NCBI GenBank assembly: GCA_009823505.1
Contig: VZQC01006700.1
Location: forward strand, 567,202-631,201
Length of the DNA: 64,000 nucleotides
Reading direction: 5' to 3'
DNA from: Rhizomys pruinosus
Taxonomy: Eukaryota; Chordata; Mammalia; Rodentia; Spalacidae
Position numbers and translations under genes: made by a program. This document shows positions 24,081 to 34,382 of this stretch, in pieces (the first letter of the stretch is position 1; every line of letters starts with the position of its first letter). Below the pieces are notes generated by a model that saw nothing but the letters and a program-made list of their open reading frames with translations, was not told the origin of the DNA and ran no database searches.

Positions 24081-24884
24081 ATCTTTTCTTTCTTCATCCT
24101 TAACATATGAATAAACATCCTACTTCTCAGAGTAATAGAATCTAATGAATTTGAAATCCCTTTCTCCACCAAGAAGTGTGAGCCAGGACTCAGTATATGG
24201 CTATAGGCATATGTGCTTCTTGCTCCTGACACTGAGTGAATTAAAAGCACACCATCATGGCACACTTTTCTTGAGGTGCTTATTCCAGCAAAATAGCTAT
24301 GTCTATTCCTTGAGTCCTTCCTGTGCCTATGTGCTTTGTTTATCTGGGATGAACGTTTGTTTGTGATTGTGTTCATGTGAGTAGCTACAATTTGTGAACC
24401 CAGTCTATTCAATTAAGTGATTCAAGTATAGGATGAGCTCCTACCTCAACACGATGTGGATCCTTCTGAGTTCTGTGAACTTCAACATGCTTCGGATAAT
24501 TCAGATTCAGCCTCATTATTAGCTGTGTAGATTCAGGGTCAAGATAAACCTCAGTTTGTATAAACTGTTCTAATCAAGTCACAGATATTCTGGTCCTTAA
24601 GTGGAGATTATAGGAAGAATTCATGTAAATTTAACTTTATAAGTACATAACCCAAAACTCACAAAATTGATTTGTACTCATATCTGAGAACATTCTTCTC
24701 ACTAGATTCATGAGGTTATAAATTTGCCATAAAACTCAGGTAGAGAGTGACGGGGTAGGGTGTTTCAGTATGCTAGGGGATTAAAATTATAAGAATATAG
24801 CCCCGGTGTCTCCGTTCAGAAAAAGTGGTACTTCATTTATCAGTGTGAGCTTACTTGTCCCAAAGGGTTTCTGTATTCCATATT
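24081..24884. other. Single-copy intergenic DNA
   Basis: No gene or repeat recognised. It directly precedes the palindrome and the full-length L1. Confidence 0.35.
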
Positions 24885-24939
24885 GACTTTTAAAAAAATT
24901 ACACAACTTTTACTAAGTTTTGTAATTTTTTTAAAAGTC
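24885..24939. repeat. Imperfect palindrome at the L1 5' flank
   Basis: Arms 24885-24907 and 24917-24939 pair over 23 bp with one mismatch around a 9-base loop. The right arm overlaps the start of the direct repeat (24933) that flanks the L1. Confidence 0.75.
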
Positions 24940-25000
24940 AAAGTAAATATGTGTATATTAAACAACATTGGTTTAAAGGTTCTGATAAAAATAGTAATGC
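24933..25000. repeat. 5' copy of 68-bp direct repeat flanking the L1
   Basis: Matches 30778-30845 over 68 bp with six mismatches and no gaps. The pair brackets exactly the L1 5' end and its A-rich 3' end, so the simplest reading is a very long target-site duplication. Confidence 0.75.
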
Positions 25001-25520
25001 GAGATTTTGGAATAGATTGACTCCTAGGCTTCTGGAAAAGGGTCCCAACTCTGAACCCTTTTGTAGGGGGTAGCTGTCTGGTTGGGAACCGCTCTTCGCC
25101 TTTACAGCTGGTGACCAGCAGGTCAGGTTTGGCGCCTCTGTGGCTTTGTGCAGGACTGCTCCTGAGGCACAGGAACCCGGAAGTGGCTCCAAGCAGGTCC
25201 AGGGCACTAGCTAAATCAGGCATACTCCCCAAACCCCACAAACTGGAATTGGTGAGATAGTATCCATTCAAGTGGACTTTTTTTGGAGAACCTTCAGAAC
25301 AGTAAGAGAAGAGTGACTTAGACTTCCAATATCTAATATATAAACAAAATTGAAAGCCTGAAACCTAGACAAGTCAATACTCCATAAACAGGAAGAGGAA
25401 AGAAAAAAAAAAGCATCAGAAGGAGGCAAGCAAAACCATCCATATACATAGTGAAAAGACATTTGTGATTTGAATCACAAAAAGGAAACACACATGCCAG
25501 GGACACGACGAAGGGACAAC
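25001..25520 (+). promoter_or_regulatory. L1 5'UTR / presumptive internal promoter
   Basis: About 520 bp upstream of the first ORF1 ATG. The first half is richer in G+C than its flanks and holds several CpGs. L1 5'UTRs carry an internal pol II promoter, so this is the expected location. I do not see a well-defined tandem monomer array of the mouse type. Confidence 0.6.
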
Positions 25521-26668
25521 ATGGGAAAGGCACAGGATAATCCCAGACCACGCTCTGCTCTACCAAACCTATAGGAGACAGCTACAATGGAATCTCCCTG
25601 GAGGTGACCCAAGGAACAGATCTTAGAGGAATAATTGCAGACCTATGCAGAGAAATGAAAGAAAATAAAGAAGAATTCAGAGAAGTAAAAGAGAGAGAAT
25701 GAAAAACTCAAAAAGGACCTAGAGGTATACCATGACAAACTTCGGAAAGAGCTAAAGGAACAGATTGACAAACTCCAGAAAGAACTAGAGGGAGAAAAAA
25801 ACAAACTCTGAAAGGAAGTAGAAACACTGAAAAAGGAAGCCAACCAACAAAGTAAGGAGCACCAAGAAGAGATTGAGAAGCTCAAAAAGGAAATGGAAAT
25901 ACTAAAGAAAACACAGGATGAAATGAAAAAGGAATTAGAACACTCATCCAATCAAGAAGAAAGGAAAGGAAAAATCCTCAGAAGTAGAATGGAGGAAGCA
26001 GAACAAAGAATTTTGGATCTGGAAGATAATACAGAGCAACTAAAAAGCTCAAATAAAGAATATGAAAAATTAAAAAATACACAAAAGTGGAACAACCAGG
26101 AAACATGGGACACTATGAAAAGATCAAACCTCCGCATCATAGGAATAGAGGAACGAGAAGAATCTCAAGAGAATAGTATTGATCAGATGTTCAACAGAAT
26201 AATAGATGAAAATTTCCCCAAACTAAAAATAGACAAACCCATACAAATACAAGGAGCACATAGGACTCCAAATAGACAAGATCAGAAAAGAAACTCCCCA
26301 CACCATATCATAGTTAAAATGCTAGACACCCAAAACAAAGACAAATTCTGAAGGCTACTAAAGAAAAACAAGCCACTTACAAAGGGAAAGCCATCAGAAT
26401 AACAACTGACTTCTCAGCACAAACCATGAAAGCAAGAAGAACATGGAACAAATCATTCCCGGTGTTAAAGGACTATGGATGCCAACCCAGAATACTTTAC
26501 CCAGCAAAAATGTCGACTATAGTCAAAGGAGAGAGAAAAATCTTCCATGACATAAAGAAGATGATAGAATACATGTCTGGAAAACCAACTCTTCATAAAA
26601 TACTTGAAGCAATTCAAGGGGCAGAAGAGAGGAGCAACAATCCTCAAACACCTAGGAAAAGAAACTAA
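25521..26668 (+). pseudogene. L1 ORF1 (RNA-binding chaperone), disrupted
   Basis: ORF1 proteins form coiled-coil trimers that coat L1 RNA. The remnant shows a long Lys/Glu/Leu heptad-like coiled coil (about 25700-26070), an RRM-like block with Asn-Leu-Arg-Ile-Ile-Gly near 26128-26145, the Arg-Thr-Pro-Asn-Arg block near 26262-26276, and a C-terminal domain with Lys-Ala-Arg-Arg-Thr-Trp (26429-26446) and Gln-Pro-Arg-Ile-Leu-Tyr-Pro. Lesions seen: a probable shift near 25540-25575 (the frame from ATG 25521 stops at 25572), a +1 shift near 25700, TGA at 25809-25811 (possibly a CGA to TGA change), and a 1-base loss near 26345 giving a stop at 26349. The longest surviving pieces are 152 codons (25893-26351) and 80 codons (26426-26668). 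The N-terminal start is uncertain. Confidence 0.88.
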
Positions 26669-26712
26669 TAAAAACATAACCATAGGAGTAAAATCAGAGG
26701 CTAGAAGTTCAA

Positions 26713-29700
26713 ATGGATAATAAAGTGAAAGGAAGCAACATCCATCTTTCAATTGTAACCTTAAATATTAATGGGCTAAACTCCCCAATCAAAAGGCATA
26801 GACTGGGAGAATGGATTAGGAAACAAAACCCATCTATATGCTGTCTACAAGAAACCCATCTCAATTTCAAGGATAGGCACCAACTTAAGGTGAAGGGTTG
26901 GAAGAAAGTATTCCAAGCAAATGGTACCAAAAAGAAAGCGGGTGTGGCTATTCTAATATCAGACAAAATAGACTTCAAAGCAAAAGAAATCAAAAGAGAC
27001 AAAGAGGGCCATTACATCCTTATTAAAGGAACAATTGACGATGAAGATTTCACAATCATAAATATATATGCACCAAACATCAGTGCACCAAACTTTATAA
27101 AGACAATTCTTCAGGATCTCAAGGCACAGATTAACCCCAGCACACTAATACTAGGGGACTTCAATACCCCATTAAGTCCTCTAGACAGATCAACAGGACA
27201 AAGGATAAACAGAGAGACATCTGAACTAAATGACACAATACACCAAATGGACCTCACAGACATCTACCGAATATTTCACCCAAACACCAGAGAATACACT
27301 TTCTACTCAGCACCTCATGGAACATTCTCCAAAATAGACCATATACTGGGACACAGGGAAAAACTCAACAAATATAAAAAGGTTGAAATAATCTCATGCA
27401 TTCTATCAGACCACAGTGCAATAAAACTCAATATCAACACCAGAATAAACCCTACAACCTACAGGAACACATGGAGACTAAACAACACTCTCCTGAATAA
27501 TGAGTGGGTCAAGGAAGAAATAAAAAAAGAAATAAAAACATTCCTGGAACTGAATGACAATGATAAAACAACACAGCAAAATCTATGGGACACTCTTAAA
27601 GCAATCCTAAGAGGGAAGTTTATAGCTCTAAGTGCCCACATTAAAAAAACAGAAAGAGCACAAGTGAACGATCTAACACTGCAGCTAAAAATACTTGAGA
27701 GACAACAACAAATGAACCCTAAACGGAGCAGACAAGAAGAAATAACAAAAATCAGAGCAGAGATCAATGAAATAGAAACAAAGAAAACCATACAAAAAAT
27801 CAATGAATCCAAAAGTTGGTTCTTTGAGAGAATAAACAAGATAGACAGACCTCTAGCCCAGTTAACCAAAAGAAAGAGGGAACAACTCCAAATCAATAGA
27901 ATCTGTGATGAAAGGGGAAATATCACAACAGACAATGAAAAGATCCAGACAATCATACGGGACTACTTCAAAAACTTATATTCTACTAAGTTTGAAAACC
28001 TAGAAGAAATGGATGAATATCTGAAATCCTGGGAATCACCAAAGCTCAACCAAGAAGAGATCGACAGCCTAAACAGACCAATAGTACAGGAAGAAATCGA
28101 AGATGTAATAAGTAGCCTCCCAACCAAAAAATGCCCAGGCCCGGATGGATTCACGGCAGAATTCTATAAAATATTTCGTAAAGACTTACAACCATTACTA
28201 CTTAAATTGTTTAGAAGGATACAAATGGAGGGACTTCTCCCAAATTCCTTCTATGAAGCCAGCATTACGCTACTACCAAAACCAGGGAAAGATACAACCA
28301 AAAAGGAGAACTATAGACCCATCTCCCTAATGAACACAGATGCCAAAATTCTAAACAGGATTCTGGCAAATCGCATACAGACTCACATCAAGAAAATCAT
28401 CCACCATGACCAAGTTGGATTCATACCAGACATGCAGGGATGGTTCAACATACGAAAATCAATAAACATCATCAAACATATCAATGGACTGAAGGACAAA
28501 AACCACGCCATCATCTCAATTGATGCGGAGAAAGCCTTTGACAAAATCCAGCACCCTTTCATGTTTAAAGTCCTGGAGGGAATTGGTCTGGAGGGATCAT
28601 TCCTCAATGTAATCAAAGCCATATACAGAAAACCCACAGCCAATATCATCCTAAATGGGGAAATGACAGAAGCATTCCCCTTAAAGGTAGGAACTCGGCA
28701 AGGCTGCCCCCTGTCACCACTCCTCTTCAATATAGTGCTAGAAACCCTAGCTAGGGCAATAAGGCAAGAAAAGGAAATTAAAGGAGTTCTAATTGGAAAA
28801 GAGGAAGTCAAGCTATCCCTTTTTGCTGATGATATGATTGTCTACCTAAGGGATGCTAAGAACTCCACCAGAAAACTCCTAGAAACGATTAAGAGCTTTG
28901 GTAAAGTGGCAGGATACAAAATAAACCTAGAAAAATCAGTAGCCTTTCTGTACACCAACAACAAGCAATTGAAGAAGGACTACAAGGAGACCTTCCCACT
29001 CACAATAGCCTCAAAAACAATAAAATACCTAGGAACAAACCTAACCAAAGACACCAAGGATCTCTACAACAAAAATTTTAAACCCCTGAAAAAGGAAATT
29101 GAGGAAGACATCAGAAGATGGACAAACCTCCCATGCTCATGGATTGGGAAAATAAATATAGTAAAAATGTCCATCCTACCCAAACTAGTGTACAGATTTA
29201 ATGCGATCCCAATCAGAATCCCCAAGAGTTTCTTCACAGGCCTGGAAAAAAAAATCCTCAATTTCATTTGGAAAAACAAAAGACCCCGAATAGCCAAAGC
29301 AACCCTGAGTGAAAAGAGCAATACAGGGGGGATCGCTATACCAGACATCAAACTATACTATAGGGCTATAGTCATAAAGACAGCCTGGTACTGGCACAAA
29401 AACAGACCAGTTGACCAATGGAATAAAACTGAAGATCCAAACCTGAGCTCATACAATTTCAGCCACCTCATATTTGACAAGGGGGCCAAGAAGACACAAT
29501 GGAAGAAAGACAGCATCTTCAGCAAGTGGTGCTGGCAAAACTGGATCACCACTTGTAGAAGAATGAAATTAAACCCCTACCTCTCACCTTGTACAAAGGT
29601 CAACTCCAGATGGACCAAAGACCTCAACGTGAAACCCCAAACTCTGGAGGTGATAGAAGAGAAGCTTGGCAGCAGACTACAAGACATAGGTGTAGGAAAA

Positions 29701-30546
29701 GACTTCCTAAATCAGACAGCAGCTGCACAAGAAATAAGATCGACAATTGACAAATGGGACCTCATTAAACTCAAAAGCTTCTGTACATCAAAGGAAGCAA
29801 TAAAGGAAGTGAGGAGAAGACCCACAGAGTGGGAGGAAACCTTCACAGCAGATACATCTGACAAAGCATTAATTTCCAGAGTATACAAGCTACTCAAAAA
29901 ACAAAGAAGAAAGAAAACAAATGAATCATTCAAAAGATGGAGCAAAGATCTGAATAGAGACTTCACAGAGGAGGAGTTAGAGATGGCCGAGAAACATCTT
30001 AAGAAGTGTTCAACATCTCTGATAATTAAGGAAATGCAAATTAAAACCACTCTGAGATATCACCTTACTCCAATAAGACTGGCTAGGATCAGGAACATGA
30101 ATGATACCAAGTGCTGGAGAGGTTGTGGGGAAAGGGGAACACTCATCCATTGCTGGTGGGAATGTAAACTTGTACAGCCACTATGGAAAGCAGTGTGGAG
30201 AACCCTTAGAAGACTCAAAATGAGCCTTCCATTTGACCCAGTCATACCACTCCTGGGTATATACCCACAAGACACAACTTACTGCAAAGATACATGCACA
30301 GCTATGTTTATTGCAGCTCTGTTCACAATAGCAAAAAGCTGGAACCAGCCCAGGTGCCCTTCAACTGACGAGTGGATAGAGAAAATGTGGTACATGTATA
30401 CAATGGAATACTATGCAGCAGTAAAGAGGGACAACATCATGAAATTTGCAGGTAAATGGATGGAGCTGGAAGACATTATGTTAAGTGAAGTAACACAGTC
30501 CCAGAAAAACAAACGACAAATGGTGTCCCTCATATGTGGATGCTAG
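26713..30546 (+). CDS. L1 ORF2: endonuclease and reverse transcriptase
   Basis: Open for 1,277 codons; human ORF2p is 1,275. It nicks target DNA and reverse-transcribes L1 RNA (and SINE RNA in trans) at the nick. Endonuclease residues present: Asn18, Glu47, Tyr119, Asp149, Asn151, Asp209 and Ser-Asp-His 232-234. Reverse transcriptase: Asp604 in the Ile-Asp-Ala-Glu-Lys-Ala motif, Gly-Thr-Arg-Gln-Gly-Cys-Pro at 660-666, and Phe-Ala-Asp-Asp at 704-707. The C-terminal Cys-X3-Cys-X7-His-X4-Cys motif is at 1134-1151. The ATG is 44 bases after the ORF1 stop, as is usual. Asp573 replaces a Gly that human and mouse L1 have in Gly-Met-Gln-Gly-Trp-Phe-Asn. No stop or shift occurs in 3.8 kb although ORF1 has at least three lesions. 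ORF2 in other L1s is translated by reinitiation, so expression from this broken unit is uncertain. Confidence 0.95.
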   Translation: MDNKVKGSNIHLSIVTLNINGLNSPIKRHRLGEWIRKQNPSICCLQETHLNFKDRHQLKVKGWKKVFQANGTKKKAGVAILISDKIDFKAKEIKRDKEGHYILIKGTIDDEDFTIINIYAPNISAPNFIKTILQDLKAQINPSTLILGDFNTPLSPLDRSTGQRINRETSELNDTIHQMDLTDIYRIFHPNTREYTFYSAPHGTFSKIDHILGHREKLNKYKKVEIISCILSDHSAIKLNINTRINPTTYRNTWRLNNTLLNNEWVKEEIKKEIKTFLELNDNDKTTQQNLWDTLKAILRGKFIALSAHIKKTERAQVNDLTLQLKILERQQQMNPKRSRQEEITKIRAEINEIETKKTIQKINESKSWFFERINKIDRPLAQLTKRKREQLQINRICDERGNITTDNEKIQTIIRDYFKNLYSTKFENLEEMDEYLKSWESPKLNQEEIDSLNRPIVQEEIEDVISSLPTKKCPGPDGFTAEFYKIFRKDLQPLLLKLFRRIQMEGLLPNSFYEASITLLPKPGKDTTKKENYRPISLMNTDAKILNRILANRIQTHIKKIIHHDQVGFIPDMQGWFNIRKSINIIKHINGLKDKNHAIISIDAEKAFDKIQHPFMFKVLEGIGLEGSFLNVIKAIYRKPTANIILNGEMTEAFPLKVGTRQGCPLSPLLFNIVLETLARAIRQEKEIKGVLIGKEEVKLSLFADDMIVYLRDAKNSTRKLLETIKSFGKVAGYKINLEKSVAFLYTNNKQLKKDYKETFPLTIASKTIKYLGTNLTKDTKDLYNKNFKPLKKEIEEDIRRWTNLPCSWIGKINIVKMSILPKLVYRFNAIPIRIPKSFFTGLEKKILNFIWKNKRPRIAKATLSEKSNTGGIAIPDIKLYYRAIVIKTAWYWHKNRPVDQWNKTEDPNLSSYNFSHLIFDKGAKKTQWKKDSIFSKWCWQNWITTCRRMKLNPYLSPCTKVNSRWTKDLNVKPQTLEVIEEKLGSRLQDIGVGKDFLNQTAAAQEIRSTIDKWDLIKLKSFCTSKEAIKEVRRRPTEWEETFTADTSDKALISRVYKLLKKQRRKKTNESFKRWSKDLNRDFTEEELEMAEKHLKKCSTSLIIKEMQIKTTLRYHLTPIRLARIRNMNDTKCWRGCGERGTLIHCWWECKLVQPLWKAVWRTLRRLKMSLPFDPVIPLLGIYPQDTTYCKDTCTAMFIAALFTIAKSWNQPRCPSTDEWIEKMWYMYTMEYYAAVKRDNIMKFAGKWMELEDIMLSEVTQSQKNKRQMVSLICGC

Positions 30547-30777
30547 TACCAACAACCCAGATATAAATATTTCTCATGGAGAGGGAGGCATAGTAAAAGA
30601 ACAACAGAAAGACTGCATCAGAAAATGGACTGAAATGGTGAATTGGAAAGGGGGGATGGGTGGGAGAGGGACACGGGTGTATATTCGATTAAGGCATATT
30701 TAATTGACGTGAGCTCAGCAAGTACCCAGTTTCGCCTAGACACTGTCTACAGGACACATGGTGTTTTAGGACTTAGT
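30547..30777 (+). other. L1 3'UTR with G-rich tract and A-rich end
   Basis: Follows the ORF2 stop. A G-rich polypurine run (30647-30672) is typical of L1 3'UTRs. There is no clean AATAAA or long poly(A); the end is the A-rich 'agtaaaagtaaaagtaaa' at 30775-30792, which overlaps the start of the direct repeat. Confidence 0.7.
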
Positions 30778-30845
30778 AAAAGTAAAAGTAAACATGTGTA
30801 TATTAAACAACATTGGTTTACAGAATCTGATAAAAATGGTAATGC
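30778..30845. repeat. 3' copy of 68-bp direct repeat flanking the L1
   Basis: Partner of 24933-25000 (62 of 68 positions identical). Sequence similarity ends sharply at 30845. Confidence 0.75.
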
Positions 30846-31187
30846 ATCTGAATTAAATGGAGATATAATTCGCTGTTGCCCACATTTGCTTTACATAAAA
30901 TCTGTAGAGCAAGAACTTTGGGATTGACACATACAAATGTTCTCTATAATTTCTCTGTTGTACAGTATCACCTTGTAGCATTCTCTTTAAGATGATTTAA
31001 CGTAAAAATTAAGTTTGCTTCCCAAGTTAATCATATATAGTCACCCAAAACAACATGGGTGAATTTGATGAAATCTGTGCCTTGACTCCACCCTATAGTC
31101 ATGTATAATACAACTGTCTTCTGGAGACTCATACGCAAAAAAAAAGGGGGGGGGATACAGAAAGACATGAAACCTTTTCATCAAACC
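30846..31187. other. Spacer with A9G9 homopolymer junction
   Basis: No gene recognised. 31137-31154 is a run of A followed directly by a run of G. The 5' limit of the next element is uncertain and may lie in this spacer. Confidence 0.4.
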
Positions 31188-32850
31188 CTTGCAATTCAAA
31201 TCTTAAAACTAACTATGGGAAAAGATTTGTTTGTTCCAACAGGACAAAACGTCACCAACTTAACGGCTGAGAAAGAAAAGATACAGGTTTGCATTGAGTA
31301 GGATGTACCAAAAAGTGGCAACGGAAAGGCTGACCCGTCTGAACATTCAAAGGAAGAAAAGCCTCAGATTGCCATAAACATCGAACCCCTCTGTGGATCC
31401 TACATGTAACAACTAGTTATAATGAGTCCTAATGAAACTTACCTTCTAGGTGCCACAAAGGTTCTGATATGAGAGACTTCCTTGCCTTCCCACCCATAGA
31501 ACAAGGAGAAATATGACAATGATGAGGTCGCTCCCCAACTGTAAATTGGAGACAACTATTGTAGAGGTAATCTCTTATAAAACCGGTAAAACTGCTTTCT
31601 TTAATTGACTACTAGACATGGGAACTGTGGAAGGGATTACTCTCTGTTCAGAACCAAATATAATACTAAAGTCCTAGGGCTATGCACTCAGGCAAAATAT
31701 ATTAATACAGGAGCTCTGACATCAGCAATGGATTGTTCTACCAGGTGGATGTTGGCCAGGGGATCCAAGGCCCCACAAAAGGTAAGGGCTCCTTGCCTCT
31801 AAGTTGGGATACCTACAGGAGGAGAGGCAATAAGACCCTGCTGCCGAAGACCTGACGTTAACATGGGAGGGATGTATTGAGACCACACATGCAAGTGTAC
31901 AGATGGCCTCTGGAATGCCAGAGAGTGTTACCAAAGGCCACTAAACCAATAAAGCAAATATGGGTCTCCCTGAGTCAAGCAAGACTCCACCGTCAGCACC
32001 AGCTACACCTCACCTGCCTGGAAATACTGTGCAGCAGAGGCAGCCATGTGCCTGTATATCCCAAATCTAATTGGCTATTGGCTCTCCCCTTGGAGAAATA
32101 ACCCATGGCTGATGCCACAAGCTTACATCCTCTACAGGTTAGGAGATGTTATAAGCCACAGTAAGACCCTGTCATATTTAACAGGGGGGAAAATTGTAAT
32201 TCATGGATTAACATATCCAAACATGTGTCTATGCTAAAGTAACCTACCATAACTATTAGTGCTGCTTAAATACCTATATATCTAATTGCTTGTTCTTCAT
32301 TAGTAGGATCGAAAGGTTATTCCTGGACAAACTGTCAGCCCATGAAAGGAAACAGCCAGAATTGACCAGAGTCCAAGTCAACAGCTCCAGAGAGAGTGGA
32401 CTGTTTTACCTCTCATCCACCTGTGCCCCTTTTCTAAGCCCAGGGAACAATCTGCGGAAGAGGGGGCGTGGTAGAATGTAAGGGCTGCGATTGGGGTGAA
32501 TGGTGAAACTACAGCAATATAGTCTGGACACTCATTTGATCAACTTGATTGAACATGCAAGCCCCCGCTGTCGGATGGTGGGACCCATGAGCTGTGTGGG
32601 TTTGGGCACAACTGCTAGCAAATTGGTTTTACATGAAGGATGCTTATACTCATAAATTATCACTTATTGTTAAAAAATGAAAAAAAAAACAGGAAAAAGA
32701 TGCAGGAAAGTTATGGCAGAATGCATGATCTCAGATGGGGTGGGGTGGGGTGGGGGGAAGGGAAAGAGAAATATGCCTGAACTGAATTGGAAAATGATGT
32801 ATGAAATACACAAAGCATCAATAAAAAATGAAAATTAAAAAAAAAAGAAA
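31188..32850 (+). mobile_element. Family X retroposon, copy A (near full-length)
   Basis: Longest copy, sense strand. Ordered landmarks: 'aactatgggaaaagatttg' near 31212, 'gaaacttaccttctaggtgc' near 31434, 'gtgttaccaaaggccac' near 31925, 'gataacccatgg'-like 'aataacccatggctgatgcc' near 32097, 'gcatgaagg'-region near 32632, then the L1-like tail: 'ggcagaatgcatgatctcag' near 32717, a G-rich tract 32738-32761, 'gaaatatgcctgaactgaat' near 32769, 'atcaataaa' near 32818 and poly(A). No open frame over 75 codons has a recognisable protein. I do not recognise the source transcript. Confidence 0.78.
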
Positions 32851-32855
32851 AAAAA

Positions 32856-34382
32856 AACTAACTATGGGAAAAGATTTGTATGTTCCCACAAGTCAAAATG
32901 TCACCAACTTAACGGCTGAGAAAGAAAGGACACAGCTTTGCATTGTGTAGGATGTACCAGGAAGTGCCAGCAGAAAGATTGGCCATCTGAACATTGAAAG
33001 GAAGAAAAGCCTCAGACTGCTACAGACATCAAACCCTTCTGTGAATCCTACTTGTAACAGCTATTTATAATGAGTCCTAACGAAACTTACCTTCTAAGTG
33101 CCGCAAAGTTTTAATACAAGAGACTTTCTTACCTCCCCTCCATAGAACAAGGAGAAATATGATGATTATGATGATGATGATGATGCCATTCTCTAACTGT
33201 AAATTGGAGCCTAATGCTATAGAGGTAAATAAATCCAGCTTTACTGGATTTATTTACCTCTATAGCATTACCTTCTTTAATTGACTAATAGACATAGGAA
33301 CTGTGAAAAGGATTATTCTCTATTCAGAACCAAATATGATACTAAAGTCTCCTTAAGCTATGCACTTAAGCAAAATATATTAATACAGGAGAGCTCTGAT
33401 ATCAGAAATGGACTATTCTACCAAGGAGATGTTGGCCAGGGGATTCAAGCCCCCCCAAAAGGTAAAGGCTTCTTGCTTGTAAACTGGGATACCTGCAAGA
33501 AGAGAGGCGATAAGGCCCTGCTGTTGAAGACCTGATGTAAGCATGGGAAAGATGTATTGAGAGCACACTTGCAAGTGTAAAGTTGGTCTCTGGAATACCA
33601 GAGAGTGTTACCAAAGGCCACTAAACCAATACAGCAAATATAGGTCTCCTTGAGTCAAGCAAGACTCCTCTGTAAGCACCAGCTACACCTCACTTGCCTG
33701 GAAATACTGTGCAGCAGTAGCAGCCATATGCCTGTATATCCCAAATATATTTAGCTATTATCTCTCTCCTTGGAGGAATAACCCATGGCTGATGCCACAA
33801 GCTTACATCCTCTAGTGGTTAGGAGAAGCTACATATTTTACAGAAGCCTGTCATCTTTTACAGATAAAACGTAATTCATGGATTAACGTATCATCCAAAC
33901 ATCTGTGTCTATACCAAAGTAACCTACCATAATAATTAGTACCATTTAAATACCTATATATGTAATTGCCTGTGCTTCATTAGTAGGATTGAAAGGTTAT
34001 TCCTGGACAAACCTCAGCCCATGAAAGGAAACAGCCAGAATTGACCAGAGTCCAAAACAACAGCTCCAGAAAAAGTAGACTGTTTTGCTTCTCATCCGCC
34101 TGTGCCCCTTTTCTAAGCCTAGGTAACAATCTGTGGAAGAGGAAGCATGGTGGAATGTAAGGGCTGCGACTGGGGTGAATGGTGAAACTACAGCAATATA
34201 GTCTGGACACTTATTTGATAAACTTGATTGAACATACAAGCCCCCCAGCTGGATGGTTGGACCCTTGGACTCTGTGGGTTTGGGCACAACTGCTTGCAAA
34301 TTAGTTTTACATGAAGGATGCTTGTACTCATAAATTATTACTTATTGTTAAAAACTGAAAAGAAATAAAGAATAGAAAAAAT
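32856..34382 (+). mobile_element. Family X retroposon, copy B, tandem to copy A
   Basis: Begins at the same 5' position ('actaactatggg') immediately after the poly(A) tail of copy A and runs through the same landmarks. It ends near 34382 with an A-rich 'gaaataaagaatagaaaaa' stretch and lacks the G-rich L1-like tail. A (GAT)n expansion lies at 33160-33186, and a perfect 27-bp hairpin at 33212-33270 replaces sequence present in copy A. Copies A and B differ at many positions, so the tandem state is not a recent duplication. Confidence 0.78.
33212..33270. repeat. Perfect 27-bp inverted repeat inside copy B
   Basis: Arms 33212-33238 and 33244-33270 are exact reverse complements around a 5-base loop. 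In copy A the left arm has a partial counterpart but the right arm does not. Confidence 0.9.

Larger units (their letters stand above)
25001..30777 (+). mobile_element. Full-length LINE-1 retrotransposon
   Basis: A 5.78-kb element with every L1 part in order: a comparatively GC-rich 5'UTR (25001-25520), a decayed ORF1 (25521-26668), a 44-bp spacer, an intact ORF2 (26713-30546), and a 3'UTR with a G-rich polypurine tract at 30647-30672, ending in an A-rich 'agtaaaagtaaaagtaaa' run. It is flanked by the 68-bp direct repeat. The 3'UTR differs from that of the L1 at 3620-4290, so at least two L1 subfamilies are present. Retrotransposition in cis would need a working ORF1 protein, which this copy cannot make. 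Confidence 0.93.

Noticed and set aside
27459..30275. Antisense open frames inside L1 ORF2 (up to 165 codons)
   Set aside because: They are shadows of the long sense ORF2 frame, hydrophobic because of the A-rich sense codons, with no independent support.
31101..31301. 66-codon open frame at the 5' end of family X copy A
   Set aside because: The equivalent stretch of copy B keeps part of the reading but ends early, and I recognise no protein. It could be a relic of a coding source RNA but is not a gene here.
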